This document shows positions 12,444 through 24,056 of a stretch of DNA of 64,000 nt, in pieces. The DNA is from Guyanagaster necrorhizus (taxonomy: Eukaryota > Basidiomycota > Agaricomycetes > Agaricales > Physalacriaceae): assembly GCF_019112545.1 (NCBI RefSeq), contig NW_025064896.1, positions 731,689-795,688 on the forward strand, read 5' to 3'. Numbering within the stretch: position 1 is the stretch's first letter; the number at the start of each line of letters is the position of its first letter. A program made the translations under genes and the position numbers. The notes under the pieces are model-generated. The model had not been told where the DNA came from and made no database searches. It worked only from the letters and a program-made list of their open reading frames with translations.

Positions 12444-15400
12444 ACTTGACACACCATTAAGGATGCAAAGACAGAAGAAGAAGCCAGAGCAGTACTTAAA
12501 AACTGAGTTTACTGAACAAGAGCAGAAAAAGTGATCAATGAGATGGTCAAAGAGATGAGGAAGGCCAAGAGGTACTGAGCACTAAAATAGCTCAACAAAC
12601 TAAAGGGACCAAAGAAGTTCATCAGGCAACAGAAGACCCTGAAATGAGACTTAATGATAAAGGCCCAAATTAAAACACTTACCTTCCAAGCTATCCATAT
12701 GATGGTAGCCTTAATTGACAGTGGCTGCACTAGGAGCTCAATCAACCATACTTTCATTGATAAGCATAATCTACTAACTCAAGCCACCATCACTTCAATC
12801 CTGGTGTACAATGCTGATAGAACCAAAAACCAAGCCAGCTCAATTACTGAATTCATCAAGCTATAACTAACAATCAGTGATCATTCAGAACAGATTGACT
12901 TAGCAGTCACAAACTTAGGGACCAAGGAAGTATTCCTTGATTATGACTGGCTCATTTGGCATAACCCACTCATCAACTGAAAAACTAGCAGAATCACCTT
13001 CACTTAATATTGATGCTGTAAAATCCCCTTCAAGTTACTAGATGAGGATCCAGAAGACTAATGGAATAAAGAGATAGTGAATGGTGAAACTATCCTTGCT
13101 GTGAATATAGAATGAGCCATACACATTAGGGCTATCTATCATGCTAACAATCTGGCTGTAAAGACTAATGTGGGGAAAAAAGAAAAGATGTTCAAAGAGT
13201 TGGTACCTGAATGGGCCTGAGACTATTGGGACTTATTCAGTAAAGAAAGCTTCAATGAGCTACCAGAGCCAAAGCTATGAGACCATGCAATTGAGTTGAT
13301 CCTGAATGCAAATGCCAACTTAGATTGCAAAACATACCCCTTTGAGAATCTAGAGCAGCAGAAACTTAATAAATTCTTGGACAAGAACCTTTTCAGTAGA
13401 CAGATCTGACCCTCCAAGTCATTCATGGCCTTCCCCTTCTTTTTTGTCAAAAAGAAGGGCAGTAAACTCCAGCTCATCTAAGACTACCAAAAGCTGAATG
13501 AAATAATGATTAAAAATTATTATCCTCTTCTGCTTATCTCAGAACTTATGGACAAGCTATATGAAGCATGATACTATACTAAGTTGGATGTCAGATGGGA
13601 ATACAACAACATGAGGATTAGAGAAGGCAATGAGTGGAAGGCAGTCTTCTGGACCAACTGTGGACTCTTTGAACTGACAGTTATATTCTTTGGTCTTACT
13701 AATTCTTCTGCAACCTTCCAGTAGATAATGAACAATATTTTCAAAGACCTCATCACTATCAGAAAGATTATGATCTATCTCAATGACATTCTCATCATAT
13801 CTAGAGACTGAGAAAAACATCAACAACTAGTCTGACAGATACTCAAATTAATGAGAAAGCACAAGCTTTTTCTCAAAGTAGAGAAGTGCAAGTTTGAGGT
13901 ACTGAAAACAGAATATCTTAAAGTGATCATCAGTGAAGAAAGTATTCAAATGGACCCAGTTAAGATGGCTGAAGTGACCAAATGACTGATATCAATAAAA
14001 AAAAAAGAGCTACAATTCTTTTTAGGATTCATCAATTTCTACTATCAGTTCATACAAGACTACAGCAAGATCATCCATCCCATGATACAATTAACTGAGA
14101 ATGCTCTCTAGAACTGAGGACCCTCTCAACAGGCTGCATTCAACAATCTCAAACAACAACTTACTAAGGATATAGTCTTAGCAATCTTGATACAAGAAGG
14201 GAGGTTTCAAGTCAAAGCTGACTCAAATAAAGGAGTGATCAGTGTAGTTCTCTCCCAGAAGTAAGACAGCAGATAGAAATCTATAGCCTTTCTCTCTAAA
14301 GCATTAACTATCACAGAGTGCAACTATGAGATATATGACAAGGAATTGCTAGCCATCATGCTAGCCCTCTTGGAATAGCATCATTATTTGATCAGAGCAG
14401 TCCAGACTTTCAAAATCTGAACTGACCATCAAAACCTCCAATACTTCTGACTTCTCCAGAAACTTAATCAACAACAGGCATGCTGAGTTATAGAACTTTC
14501 TGAATATGACTATATCTTACACCACAAGGCCAGCACAGCAAATAAGAAGGCTGATCTTCTTAGTTAATGAGCAGACCATGATCAGAGAGGGGAAGATAAT
14601 AAAAGAGTGATATTACTAAAGCCCAAACATTTTTGAGCAATAATAATGTCAATGAAAGAAGAGATCCATGAATAAATCAAGAATGCCATGCAAAACATCA
14701 ACCAGTGGAACCAGCAAATGACCCTATCACTAAACTATGAGTGGAGAATGATAAAGAACAATGGACTGATCCAGTATAATAGAAGGATCTATATTCTCTG
14801 AAATCATCAGCTTTAAGAGGAGATCATTGCTATTCATTATGATTCTGCAACTGCAGGACATTCAAGGATCACAAAGACCAAAAAACTGATCTTACATAAA
14901 TATTAGTGGCTAAAGATGGGGCAGAATATAGAAGAGTATATAAAGGGATGCAAAATGTATCAGCAAGAGAAGGCATCTACCCAGCCACATGCAGCCTCAC
15001 TTCACTCAAATGAAGTTTTGCAGAGACCCTAGACTCACAGCTTAGTTGATATGATCACTGGCCTATCAGACTGTAACAGCTACAATATGATCATTGTTAT
15101 TGTTGATCAGTTTTTCAAGGTTATTATACCAATCACATGCTTGATGAAACTTTTATCAGAAGGATGAGCAAAGATTCTTTATGATGAGATCTATGCCAAA
15201 TATAGTATGCCCTAAGTCATCATCTCAGACTGGAGTCTTCAATTTGTCTCAAAATTTCTTGATAATCTATACCAACTTCTGAACATCTGCAGCAACACCT
15301 CCATAGCCTATCACCCTCAAACTGATGGCCAGATGGAATGCATAAACCAAGAGATCAAGAAGTATCTCTGTATGTTCATTAACTACTGCCAGGATGACTG

Positions 15401-16140
15401 AAAAGAGTGGCTCATGTTAGTGGCATTCTAGCACAATAACCAAATCCATTCCACCATAGAAAAAACCCCATTCTTTGTCAACTATGATCACCATCTAGAT
15501 ATAGCCCAAACTGACTGACTACAGACTACCACTCTCACCTCCTCTGACTTTGCCTGCACCATGTCCAAGATTCATGATGAAATACACACCACTCTCAAAA
15601 AGGCAGTGGCATCTATGAAGAAACAATATGATAAACATTGCTGTCCCACTCACTAATACTCTATAAATGATAAGGTTTGGCTTGATACATCCAACCTTCA
15701 TCTACTTCATTCTAAATAGAAGCTTGTCAACAAATACATCAGATCATTCTCAATCCTTCCTAAAATTGGCTCCTTCACTTATAAACTCCACCTTTCTATT
15801 GGATGGAAGATTCATGATGTATTTAATGAAACCTTTTTCACACCATACATCACATTCATTTTTTCCAATCAAGAATATCTACCTCCACCAGAGCCAAAAT
15901 TAATCAATGATGAAGAACATTATGAAGTTGATCAAGTCCTCAACCACCAACTTCACAAAGTCCATGCTTGTAGCAGAAGATCATGAACAACTGTCAAATA
16001 TCTGGTCAGTTGGAAGGGCTACAGCTCTGAATCAAACCAGTGAATCAAAGAATGATATATGAATGCATCAACTGCTATACATGATTATAAACACTCTCTA
16101 AATTAATGCATCAGAACAATGGTCTTAAGGGAGGGGGTAA
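12444..16140 (+). pseudogene. Degenerate C-type Ty3 pol (protease, RT, RNase H, integrase)
   Basis: It resumes homology to 58,020-58,730. The retropepsin site is intact (VALIDSGCTRSS, about 12,705-12,740). The RT runs from about 13,200 with FFFVKKKG at 13,438. The catalytic motif reads YLND instead of YLDD (13,775-13,786), a G-to-A change that would kill the enzyme. RNase H lies around 14,200-14,570 and integrase at 14,800-15,600, including AYHPQTDGQME near 15,300. A C-terminal region follows, and a purine tract (AAGGGAGGGGG, 16,128) precedes the 3' LTR. Tens of in-frame stops are present, mostly at Trp and Arg positions. Confidence 0.85.
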
Positions 16141-16598
16141 TGTTATGATTTTTTCTTTTTTTCTTTTTTGATTAACTTCTATTTATGCTTAGTCAGAGTG
16201 CCTAGACCAGTGCTTCAAATTGTGAAACAAGCTTAGTCACCATAATAGGCTGAATCTGCCATTGTTCTCTGACGATGATGACACCTCTCAATGAAGGACA
16301 ATACTTTTTTGTAAATAGTCATGATGCTCAAAGACAATAAGCACCATAACCTAGAAACACACAATTAGTAGGAATATATTTATCTATGAACAAATAGTAT
16401 ATAAATAGTGTAGCTCTCACTGTATATCTTCAGCTTTGAGCTAAAGTTTATTCTTCACCACTTTATCTTGAGCTGACTGTTTCTGGCCTTAAAACATTAG
16501 ATTAACAAGCATACATAGTAAACTCTGATATGACTGTACAAACTCAATACAGTATCAGTTTATCATGTGTTTAGATCACATGCAACTTAGGCTTAACA
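16141..16598 (+). repeat. LTR, C-type Ty3 family (3' LTR)
   Basis: 458 bp, TGTTATGATTTTTTC ... GGCTTAACA, aligned end to end with 2,365-2,819. The polypurine tract lies directly upstream. No 5-bp target duplication matches the left end (AAAGT before 2,365, CTAAG after 16,598). The two LTRs may therefore not be the ends of one simple insertion. Confidence 0.85.
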
Positions 16599-19554
16599 CT
16601 AAGATATTTGAGAAACTGATATCTGAATGGGCATATGATTTTTATGATCTGTTTACCAAAGAGAGCTTTGATAAACTACCAGAGCTGAAGCCTTGGGATT
16701 ATATGATCAAACTCATTTCCAATATCAGCACCAATCTCAATTGCAAGGTATACAATCTTAGCACACTGGAACAGATCAAGTTAGACAAGTTTTTGGAGGA
16801 GAATTTGTCTAGTGGATGAATAAGACTATTGAAGTCCCCTATGGTGTCACCCTTCTTCTTCATGAAAAAGAAGTATGGCAAACTCTAATTGATTCAGGAT
16901 TATTGAAAACTCAATGAGATGATGATCAAGAATTATTACCCTCTCTCACTGATTTCTGAATTGATGGACAAATTGCATGGCACCCAGTACTACACTAAGC
17001 TTAATGTTCAGTGAGGATACAATAATGTGCAGATTAAGAAGGTAAATGAATGGAAGACAGCCTTCTGAACTAATCACAGACTTTTCAAGCCAACAGTCAT
17101 GTTCTTTAGATTGATCAATTCCTCTGCAACATTCTAATAGATGATGAATGATATTTTCAAAGATCTCATCACCATGAGAAAGGTCATAATCTGTCTAGAC
17201 AACATCCTAATCATGTCAAAAGATCAAGAGGAACACTGACATCTAGTCTGCCAGATACTGAAAATAATAAGGAAACACAAACTATTCCTCAAAGCCAAGA
17301 AGTGTGAATTTAAGGCACTAGAAACTGAATACCTCAGGGTAATCATCAGTAAAAAAAGCATTTGAATAGACTCCATCAAGATGGTAGGAGTAACAGAATG
17401 GCCAAAGCTGACCAAGAAGAAGAAATTACAATCCTTCCTCAGATTTATGAACTTTTACTGCCAACTTATCTGAGATTATAGCAAGATTGTCTGCTCCATG
17501 ACTTAGCTCACAGAGAATGCTTCCTGGACCCAGAAAATAGCCCAGCAATCTGCATTTGATGATTTAAAGAGGCAATTAGCCAAAGATGTGGTACTTGTAG
17601 TACCAACAGAGGAAGGGAAATTCTGAGTTGAGGTGAACTTGAGCAAGAAGACAATAGATGCAGTCCTCTCACAGAAGCAGGATGAAAAATAGCAACCTAT
17701 TGCATTTCTCTCAAAGGCATTGACCACCACTGAATGCAATTATGAGATCTATGACAAAGAACTCTTAGCCATCATGCTGGCACTTGCTGAATGGAGGTAT
17801 TATCTGATTGGTGCTATTCACATCTTCAAGGTCTGAACTGATCATAAAAACCTATGCTACTTCTGATCAGTACAGAAACTCAATCAATGACAAGCCTGCT
17901 GAGTCACTGAGCTCATGCAATATCAATACACATTGCATCATAAGATGGGAACAGCAAACAAAAGGCAGATCTGTTGAGTCATAGATCTGATCATGATTAA
18001 GGAGAGGAGAATAATGAAGGAGTAACTCTCCTGAAACCAGAACACTTTTGCACTATGATCATATCAACAGAAGAAGAGATCCATGAGCAAATTAAGAGTG
18101 CAATGTGATGGATGAAATTATAGGATTAACAGATTGCTCCCTTGATCAATCATAAGCAGAGTATGACTAAATCAGGGAATTTGATATACTATGACAATCA
18201 AATCTATATTCTCTGAGATCATGCACTCTGAGGGGAGCTCATCACCATGTCTTATAACTATGCTACTGCTAGACACTCTGAGATCATGAAGATGAGGAAA
18301 CTGATACCACAGAAGTACTAGTGGCTGAAAATAGAGTAAGACATCGAGAAGTATATAAAGAGATGTGAAACTTATCAGCAGACCAAGACAAGCATACAGG
18401 CACAAGCTACTCCACTTCACTCAAATAAAGTTTCTATAAAACTATAAACTCATATCTTGGATGATATGATCACTAGACTTTCAGACTGTAATAGCTATGA
18501 TGCTATTATCATCATTGTTGACTGATTCTCAAAGGTGATTATTTCCATTATATGTTTGATAGAGTTATCTTCCAAGAGATGGGCCAAGATCTTACATGAT
18601 GAAGTCTATACAAAATATGAAATATCTCAAGTCATCATCTTGGATTAGAATCTACAATTCATGTCCAAATTTCTTGATGATCTCTATTGCCTACTTAACA
18701 TCTGAAGCAATGCATCAACCACCTATCATCCACAAACAGATGGATAAACTGAATATGTCAATCAAGAGATCAAAAAGTATCTTCAAATGTTCATCAATCA
18801 CAGGCAAGATGACTGGACAGAATAGCTTACTCTCACAGCATTCTAACATAATAATTATGTGCACTCAGCAACTAACAAGACCACCTTCTTTGTTAATCAT
18901 AGCTATCATCCATACATTATTATCATGAACTGACACAAAGCCATGACTCCTGCATCATCTGACTTTGCTGATCTCATGACTTCTATTCATGTCAAAACAT
19001 GCTCTGCCCTCAAAAGAGCTGCTGCTGCAATGAAGACACAATATGATAAACATTACCATCTAGCATATGAATACTCTATCAACAACAAAGTTTGGTTGGA
19101 CATGACCAATCTTTATTTTTCTCATTCAAAATGCAAACTAGCAGACAAATGCACTAGCCTCTTTCTAATTATAGCAAAGGTTGGTGCCTCTGCATATTAA
19201 CTATAATTACCAGACTCCTGATGTATCCACTCATTTTTTAATAAAACACTTCTAACATCATATATTAGCCTCATGCTCCTCAACCAAGAACTGCCACCAC
19301 TATCTCAATCTAATCTGATCAGAGAGAAGAAATACTATGAAGTGGAATAAATTCTCAACTATAAATTACAAAAAGTCCATGCATAAGAAGAGAGCACTCA
19401 AATGGTTGTCTACTATTTGGTGAAATAGAAGGATTATAGACCAGAATCAAATCAGTGAATCCATGAGCAAGATATGCATATAGATAATACTATCCAGAAC
19501 TATAAAATTGCTCTTAATTGATTCATTGAGATGATAATCTTAAGAAAAAGGTGA
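16599..19554 (+). pseudogene. Second degenerate Ty3 pol (RT to integrase), 5'-truncated
   Basis: It begins inside pol just before the RT. An 84-codon open stretch at 16,565-16,819 reads ISEWAYDFYDLFTKESF, homologous to the pol at 13.2 kb. The RT active site reads CLDN (about 17,190) instead of YLDD. RNase H is at about 17,630-17,990 and integrase at about 18,200-19,000, with a polypurine-like AAGAAAAAGG before the LTR at 19,555. Gag and protease are absent. In-frame stops are frequent and CpG is absent. Confidence 0.8.
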
Positions 19555-20000
19555 TGTTATGATTTTTTCTTATTTTATCATCTTTTTCTTATCTTATCAG
19601 AGTGCCTATCTTATTATGAGTGTCTACCTGCAAGTGTGGGAATGATTAGGTAATCACAATGATATGCACTATTATACTCAGTCATCTCATCCTCAAACAA
19701 TTCCCTATTGTCTACTCCTTGACAATCAGACAGAATAAGCAGCATAGCACAGAACAGTATAATAGAAAGGCAGTTATATTTATCATAGTTAAACAGTATA
19801 TAAATAAGATAGCTCTCACTGTAGTAGTTCAGCTTTGAGCTATAAATTTACCTCACACTATCTTCTTTTGAGCCCAGCTTGTCTTTGGCCTTAAAGTATT
19901 TGCCTGGAATAACATATCAAAGTGAACTCTAGTGTGACTATAAACATAATGCAGTGCTAGTTTATTATGTGTCTAAATCACATGCAAGCTAGGTCTAACA
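19555..20000 (+). repeat. LTR, D-type (3' LTR of the preceding pol)
   Basis: 446 bp, TGTTATGATTTTTTCTT ... AGGTCTAACA. It is most similar to 53,213-53,658 and, inverted, to 20,105-20,543. It contains the same TATA block (AGTATATAAATAAGATAG) and AGCTTTGAGCTATAAA. Confidence 0.88.
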
Positions 20001-20543
20001 TCTAAAGAAGTTGTTGGTAAGATCAGGGATTGAGGTTGGTGGCATTCAGTTTCCTTCACTGCTAGTGTGCATAAGAAAAGAGAAGCAGAAAGCTTTGAGC
20101 TAACTGTTAGATCTGCTCAGCACATGATCTTATATACATGATAAACTGATGCTGTATTATATTCATACAGTCATATCAGAGTTCACTTCTTTGTGTAGTC
20201 AGTGTGCATCAAGGCTTTAGGGTAGTTAAGCTTGAGAGAAGAGAAGTATAGAATAAACTTATAGCTCAAAGCTGAGTTACTACAGTGAGAGCTATCCTAC
20301 TTATATACTGTCTGAGTCATAATAAATATAACTGGCCTATTATACTGTCTTGCACTATACTGCTTGTTCTGCCTGGTCATCAGAGAGTAGACAATGGAGT
20401 GTTGTCCATGGGTGAAGCAACCAAGTACAATGGCACTGTCTTTCTGTTGTGATTACATAATTTTCCCCATACTCACAGGTAGATGCTTGAGATAGATGCC
20501 CTGATAAGAAATAAAAATGATAAGATAAGAAAAAATTATAACA
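20001..20543 (-). mobile_element. Inverted D-type LTR with leader remnant
   Basis: Positions 20,105-20,543 are the reverse complement of a D-type LTR (TGTTATAATTTTTTC at the right end, AGATCTAACA at the left end). Positions 20,001-20,104 are the reverse complement of the leader plus the first gag codons (AACTGAATGCC...). The piece is a 5'-LTR stub on the minus strand, and its right end lies inside a copia RNase H sequence. With the + strand LTR at 19,555-20,000 it forms a large inverted repeat. Confidence 0.8.
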
Positions 20544-20720
20544 CCAAGCACATTGATATTCACTTTCACTTTATTTGCTGGATCATCAGTGAAGGCTCCC
20601 TTCATCTTGTTTATTGTTCTACTGAGGACATGGTTGCTGATGCTCTCACCAAGCCTTTATCTTCAGCCAAGGTGAAGCACTTTGCTACTGAGCTTGGACT
20701 TTGCTCCACTTGAGAGGGAG
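20544..20720 (+). pseudogene. Ty1/copia RNase H C-terminus (fragment)
   Basis: In frame this reads TKHIDIHFHFICWIISEGSL, then VYCSTEDMVADALTKPL and ends ATELGLCST-stop at about 20,713. This is the characteristic C-terminal end of copia polyproteins. A purine tract (GAGAGGGAG) and an LTR follow directly. Everything upstream was separated by the insertion of the inverted D-type LTR. Confidence 0.88.
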
Positions 20721-20931
20721 TGTTGGATTAGCAAGCAGAAGCTCCATCATATCCCACCAGCTGAGCTCAATACCCTTTTATATCAGGATGGACAATATAT
20801 ACTGAATGCCATCTGTCAAGCACTCTCACTGCATTTCTGCTTATCACTATGCTGTGTGAGAGTGAGTATCTACTTGTATTACTTCATATATCTCACTGAC
20901 TAATATCTTATAGTCTATGTTATATCTAACA
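20721..20931 (+). repeat. Ty1/copia LTR
   Basis: It starts TGTTGGATTAGCAAGC immediately after the polypurine tract and ends near TTATATCTAACA. About 210 bp is a normal size for a copia LTR. Its end (TATGTTATATCTAA, then AGTGTATTCTACTAGG) is repeated once about 80 bp further on at 20,995-21,030. Confidence 0.7.
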
Positions 20932-21630
20932 GTGTATTCTACTAGGTACAATGATTGTTCACCATGTTTCCACTTATTGCTATGCTGTATGAGGTCTATG
21001 TTATATCTAATAGTGTATTCTACTAGGTCCTATAAATACATATCACTTTCTTAGATGAAGATCATGTGTATGATGATGAGAATAACATAGATGAAGACAC
21101 TAGTTCAGACTCCCTTAGACTGACTCTGAACCAGATCTTTGAATCTGCATGAGACTTTGTGACATTCTAATCAAAGAAAAATAGAAAAAAAGATTTTTTA
21201 TATTATATTGAAGCAGTATTTCATAGAGGACATAAGGTCAGTCATTCTTGAAATTCAAGCTAGCTCCTCACTAAAGAAGCTGATCAGCACTATCCATAAG
21301 TTCCAAGCTCCAAGCCTTCAATGTGTTATGATAATTACATCCATTTGACAGTGGTAGCTTTGTGAAAGAGAAAAGAAACATTGGACTTGTTTATAAATCA
21401 AGAAATTGGGCCTTGAAAGGCATTGAAGCCACTCTGAGATTCCCAAAATAGCCTTAACCACCATAAACTGGAGAGGTGCCCATAAACCCTTGACTCTAAA
21501 ATCCACAAAGCCTTGCTTATAAAGTTCAAATTACTTTTTCCACTCACAAAAGGAGCACATTTCCTGTATGGAAATAGCTGTAAAATGAATTGTTAGGTTC
21601 AGGTGACAATATTGGACTGAGATGGGCCCA
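20932..21630. other. CpG-depleted stretch without an identifiable gene
   Basis: It contains the duplicated copia-LTR end (20,995-21,030) and an acidic, interrupted reading frame (DDENNIDEDTSSDS, about 21,083). A further broken frame around 21,300-21,500 is too degraded to name. The first CpG-bearing sequence appears at about 21,630, which marks the edge of the decayed zone. Confidence 0.5.
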
Positions 21631-22375
21631 GGGCCGGCTGAGATAATATCCTTTCGTCTGTTTGAAGGAACGAGGCAGGTCGGAAGAGTTCGGACCGTGA
21701 CTGCAGCGCGGGCACAGCCACATCTTACTCCTCTTTTGGACGTTCAACTTCGTTCAGCCCTTGATCAAGCTATGGATGGCTGCTGCGGACGAGATAGCTG
21801 ATAAAAGGAAGTGGAAGCCGGACCATCTTCCTGGGGTCTTGCCAGTTAACTTACTGTTACTCTGCTCCCACACATTTTATGGAAAAACGACAAAGTTCAC
21901 TTGGGATACCTTCTACGCCGGTTCTCTAGAATCGAGAGAACAGCGGTATTGAATGTTCATTAACTGGTATGGTGCGTCTTTTCTGTATATTACAGTCGAT
22001 TTCCTAGTGTATACTTTGTTCTACAGAAGTTGACCTGCGGAGCGGGGAAAGAATTTCTTCCGTAAAGCTCTCATCTATTGGAAAATCAGCCTTCGGGGTC
22101 CTATTGATTTATGGCATTCTTTCGCGCATTCACTGTTATGGTGACTTCTGTTTTCCATCTTCCATTGAGCTAGGAGGAAGGCTCAACGATTAATTTACCT
22201 CTGACTATCTTCTTTATGCTACTCACTCCTGTGAACCAACAGAACTTCCAAAAAATTCCTGCGGCGCCTGCGCAAAACCCTCTGTGTATGCGACATACTA
22301 AGGTCTTGGCAATTTGTTCTCGTTACCTGCCTGGACATTTGCTCGATTGGTTAGTATCAAAATGTCACCTGGCCC
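21631..22375. other. Intergenic, no gene recognised
   Basis: CpG and base composition return to genic values here. Short frames exist (for example 21,761-21,952, 63 codons) but none shows a family motif or a convincing splice partner. Confidence 0.4.
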
Positions 22376-22607
22376 TTGTCCGAACGCCGCCTGCCCGGAT
22401 GTTCACGGCCCCCAATTTATCCAAGTGAAGTGCGGCGTTTTGTTGACAATTTGAATGTGAGTCCTCTGTGTCTGACGACGCAACCGCATGGCAGTTCATT
22501 TTTAACGGTACCTATGACTTTCGTAGGAAACACCAGTGCCTTTGTATCATGGAATGGCTCGACTTTTTTTTCTCGTTGACTCGGGCATGATTTTGGGCTT
22601 CAGTTAA
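22376..22607 (+). CDS. Possible small or partial two-exon gene, unknown
   Basis: An open frame before a consensus donor (AAT|GTGAGT at 22,457) continues after an acceptor (TTTCGTAG at 22,526) as ETPVPLYHGMARLFFL and stops at TAA 22,605-22,607. The intron is 70 bp. The predicted peptide is short and I recognise no domain. The start is not supported by anything except the first in-frame ATG-like codon, so this may be the 3' end of a decayed gene. Confidence 0.25.
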
Positions 22608-23083
22608 GTTTCCATCTTCTCATTACTCTATCTTCACCTTCACATTCCACACTCCATATTGTATACTCTCACAATATCACCTACGGTACCGCATCTTCAA
22701 TGACATTTTTTTTCCTGATCCGTTTTCACAAAAAATTGCCGTCCTGAGACCTGGTCTGAGTCTTGAGTACCTCCTTCCAATGCTTGAATTGATCGTTAAT
22801 TTAAAGGCGGAAGTGGACCGTACAGACTCCGAAGCCGGTGTTTGTGTGTATTTCAAAATGGCTTCCGCCCGGTTCTTCATCTTGAACTGAACTTCCATGC
22901 ACGCGGAACATAGTTACCGTCAGACGGGGTTTGTTCTTTTGTTAACCTTTGTTCTCGCACTAACAAAGGCGTCTTTTATAAGGTGGTGAAAATTTGTTGT
23001 GGTTGAGCCAACGTGGCCTTGCCTATAAATATCTCCCTGTCCTACTTGGCACCACCGTCACGTTTTCACGTCGAATAAATCCC

Positions 23084-23726
23084 ATGGTACCCGATCCAGT
23101 TGAAGTCATTGACTTGACAGAGCTTACCGACTCTTCTGACGACGGAGAAGACCTTGATGCCGACCAGGATGATTCTCAATCGTCTTCGGAGGACGAGGAC
23201 GGTTCATCCGAAGGTGGCGAAGTGGCTATCGACGCGACATCTCGCGCCGCCCTTCACCAAGCTATTTCATCTGTCTCGGAGAGGCAGCTGCGCCAGGTTA
23301 TCGCCAATCTAGTGGACACCGTTCCCGCTGTTGAACGGGCGATGACTAGAGAGCTCGTGTCTTTCCATCTGAGGTCCCGAGAGGCAGCACCACGATGGGA
23401 GACTTGTGGAAACTGTGGCGAAGAATATGATCTGGAGGTGAAGCGAGAGCCCAACGAATGCAACTTTCATCCTGGTATAGTGTTTTACTTCACTGCTTCG
23501 TATCTGAAAATTCTGAAATTCTCAATTTACAGGCGAAATCGAGGTGGACGAAGCATGTTTTGTAGACTGGGATGAGGATTGCCATGGCCCTATGGACACC
23601 CTTGCGAATCGGCGCGCTTACCCGGAAAATTTTTTATGGACTTGCTGCGAAGAAAACACCGGAAGTGGGGGATGTGTTATCCAAGAACACATGCCCGCGG
23701 TACCACGGAAAAAGCAGCGCCTCTGA
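23084..23726 (+). CDS. Hypothetical protein with C-x2-C / FHPG / WTCC zinc-type motif (copy 1)
   Basis: Two exons, 23,084-23,474 and 23,533-23,726, with a 58-bp intron (GTATAG..TACAG). The exon sum is 585 nt, giving 194 residues in frame. The N-terminus is acidic and Ser-rich (about residues 1-50), followed by a helical block (SERQLRQVIANLV, RAMTRELVSFHL). A cysteine module reads CGNCGEEYD...CNFHPG; the intron splits the Gly of HPG. The last part reads FLWTCCEENTGSGGCV...EH. The spaced Cys/His residues (C-x2-C, C-x2-HPG, W-x-CC, GC, H) resemble CHORD-like zinc-binding folds. A TATA box (TATAAATA, 23,022) lies about 60 bp upstream of the start. It pairs with the next gene; no function can be assigned. 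Confidence 0.7.
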
Positions 23727-24056
23727 TCACACGAGCACTTACGATGTAACTTAAAAACATTATTTCGTTCGTCGATATCTACTGACGTCGGCCCAGATGT
23801 CATCGATTACTATTCGGCCTCCGGATTATCGCGTACGACTTGCATCATAGCACAGCGTGCTAGCGCTCGAATTCCTGATTTAGAACCGCGATCTTCCAAC
23901 TCTTATTGTTTTCCACGAGTGGCGTGTGACTGTGACGCCTGGGTACTATTTAATATCTGCCTTTGTGCCAATGGCATTACAGTTTCACATCCCTTTGTAT
24001 TCCGTAGCCTTTACCTTTCGCCACCGTTTCCTTCCCGATTTTCAACTGACTCCAGC

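Noticed and set aside
20932..21060. Tandem copia LTR copies
   Set aside because: Only about 35 bp of the LTR end is repeated (20,995-21,030). It is more likely a small duplication than a second LTR.
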